Shown: positions 63,913-64,000 of the stretch, piece after piece
Layout of the letters: each line of letters opens with the position of its first letter
How positions within the stretch are numbered: the first letter of the stretch is position 1
Notes under the pieces: generated by a model
Database searches by the model: none
Seen by the model: the letters and a program-made list of their open reading frames with translations, nothing else
Told to the model about the DNA's origin: nothing
Assembly: GCA_000296795.1 (NCBI GenBank)
Contig: BAFH01000002.1
Span: 342,686 to 406,685, forward strand
Length of the DNA stretch: 64,000 nt
Direction of reading: 5' to 3'
Source: Candidatus Jettenia caeni
GTDB taxonomy: Bacteria > Planctomycetota > Brocadiia > Brocadiales > Brocadiaceae
Position numbers and translations under genes: made by a program

Positions 63913-64000
63913 GGTATTAAGAGCCATTGCCTTATGGTAAGGGAATTGGGTATTTAGGCTTATTTGCAAGGCTTTACAGGCTGTCCGAGAATTCATTGGC

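Overview
The window is a low-GC chromosomal segment of a Gram-negative bacterium. An extracytoplasmic phosphate porin, LPS heptosyltransferase, GlgX, HslUV, a P460-type cytochrome, an NtrB/NtrC pair and many dispersed palindromic repeats together suggest a planctomycete of the anammox group (Brocadiales). That assignment is inference from gene content and style; no rRNA or tRNA gene is visible to test it.

Layout. 1-6.2 kb: truncated threonine dehydrogenase-like gene, a small Cys/His-rich secreted peptide, glgX and an apparently intact IS1182-type insertion sequence. 6.2-18.5 kb: a phosphate-starvation block on the minus strand. It runs psiE-like, small membrane protein, histidine kinase, EAL phosphodiesterase, then porin, a duplicated-domain secreted protein, pstS-pstC-pstA-pstB-phoU. 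Three promoters in the block each carry four TTAA units at an exact 11-bp period followed by a -10 box, the form expected of PhoB/PhoP operators. One of them lies beside a decayed copy of the psiE 3' end, so the operator spread by segmental duplication. Downstream of phoU there is an RNA resembling a c-di-GMP-I (GEMM) riboswitch that ends in an intrinsic terminator; the IS1182 now separates it from glgX.

18.8-22 kb is a scar of mobile and defence DNA: an IS5-type remnant, a DUF4325-like/PIN pair whose PIN gene has a stop codon, and a heavily damaged hsdR. 22-29.6 kb holds a putative secreted clan-CD-like cysteine peptidase with a propeptide-like partner, an ArnT-like glycosyltransferase interrupted in frame by a dispersed repeat, an SDR, a large membrane protein built of 11-residue YGDD repeats, and an M48 lipoprotein peptidase.

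30-43 kb is a type I-B CRISPR-Cas locus: cas8b-cas7-cas5-cas3-cas6, then two nucleotidyltransferase/HEPN toxin-antitoxin pairs (one intact, one decayed), cas1, a four-helix-bundle (23S IVS-type) gene, cas2, cas4, a leader and a 15-repeat array. An 18-bp sequence at the end of the leader is nearly repeated just upstream of cas8b.

43.6-64 kb is mostly housekeeping: CaCA antiporter, heptosyltransferase, an NtrB/NtrC-type pair, a coiled-coil membrane protein, dnaE, tandem NDK, MBL hydrolase, gyrA, P460-like cytochrome, Fur/PerR-type regulator, a nested inverted-repeat element, a class I glutamine amidotransferase, hslUV and a CBS protein.

The most noteworthy systems are the 11-bp-periodic Pho operators linking phosphate uptake with a kinase and an EAL protein, the orphaned GEMM-like RNA, the peptidase/propeptide-like pair, the YGDD repeat protein, and the TA modules and repeat-flanked gene lodged in the CRISPR-Cas locus.
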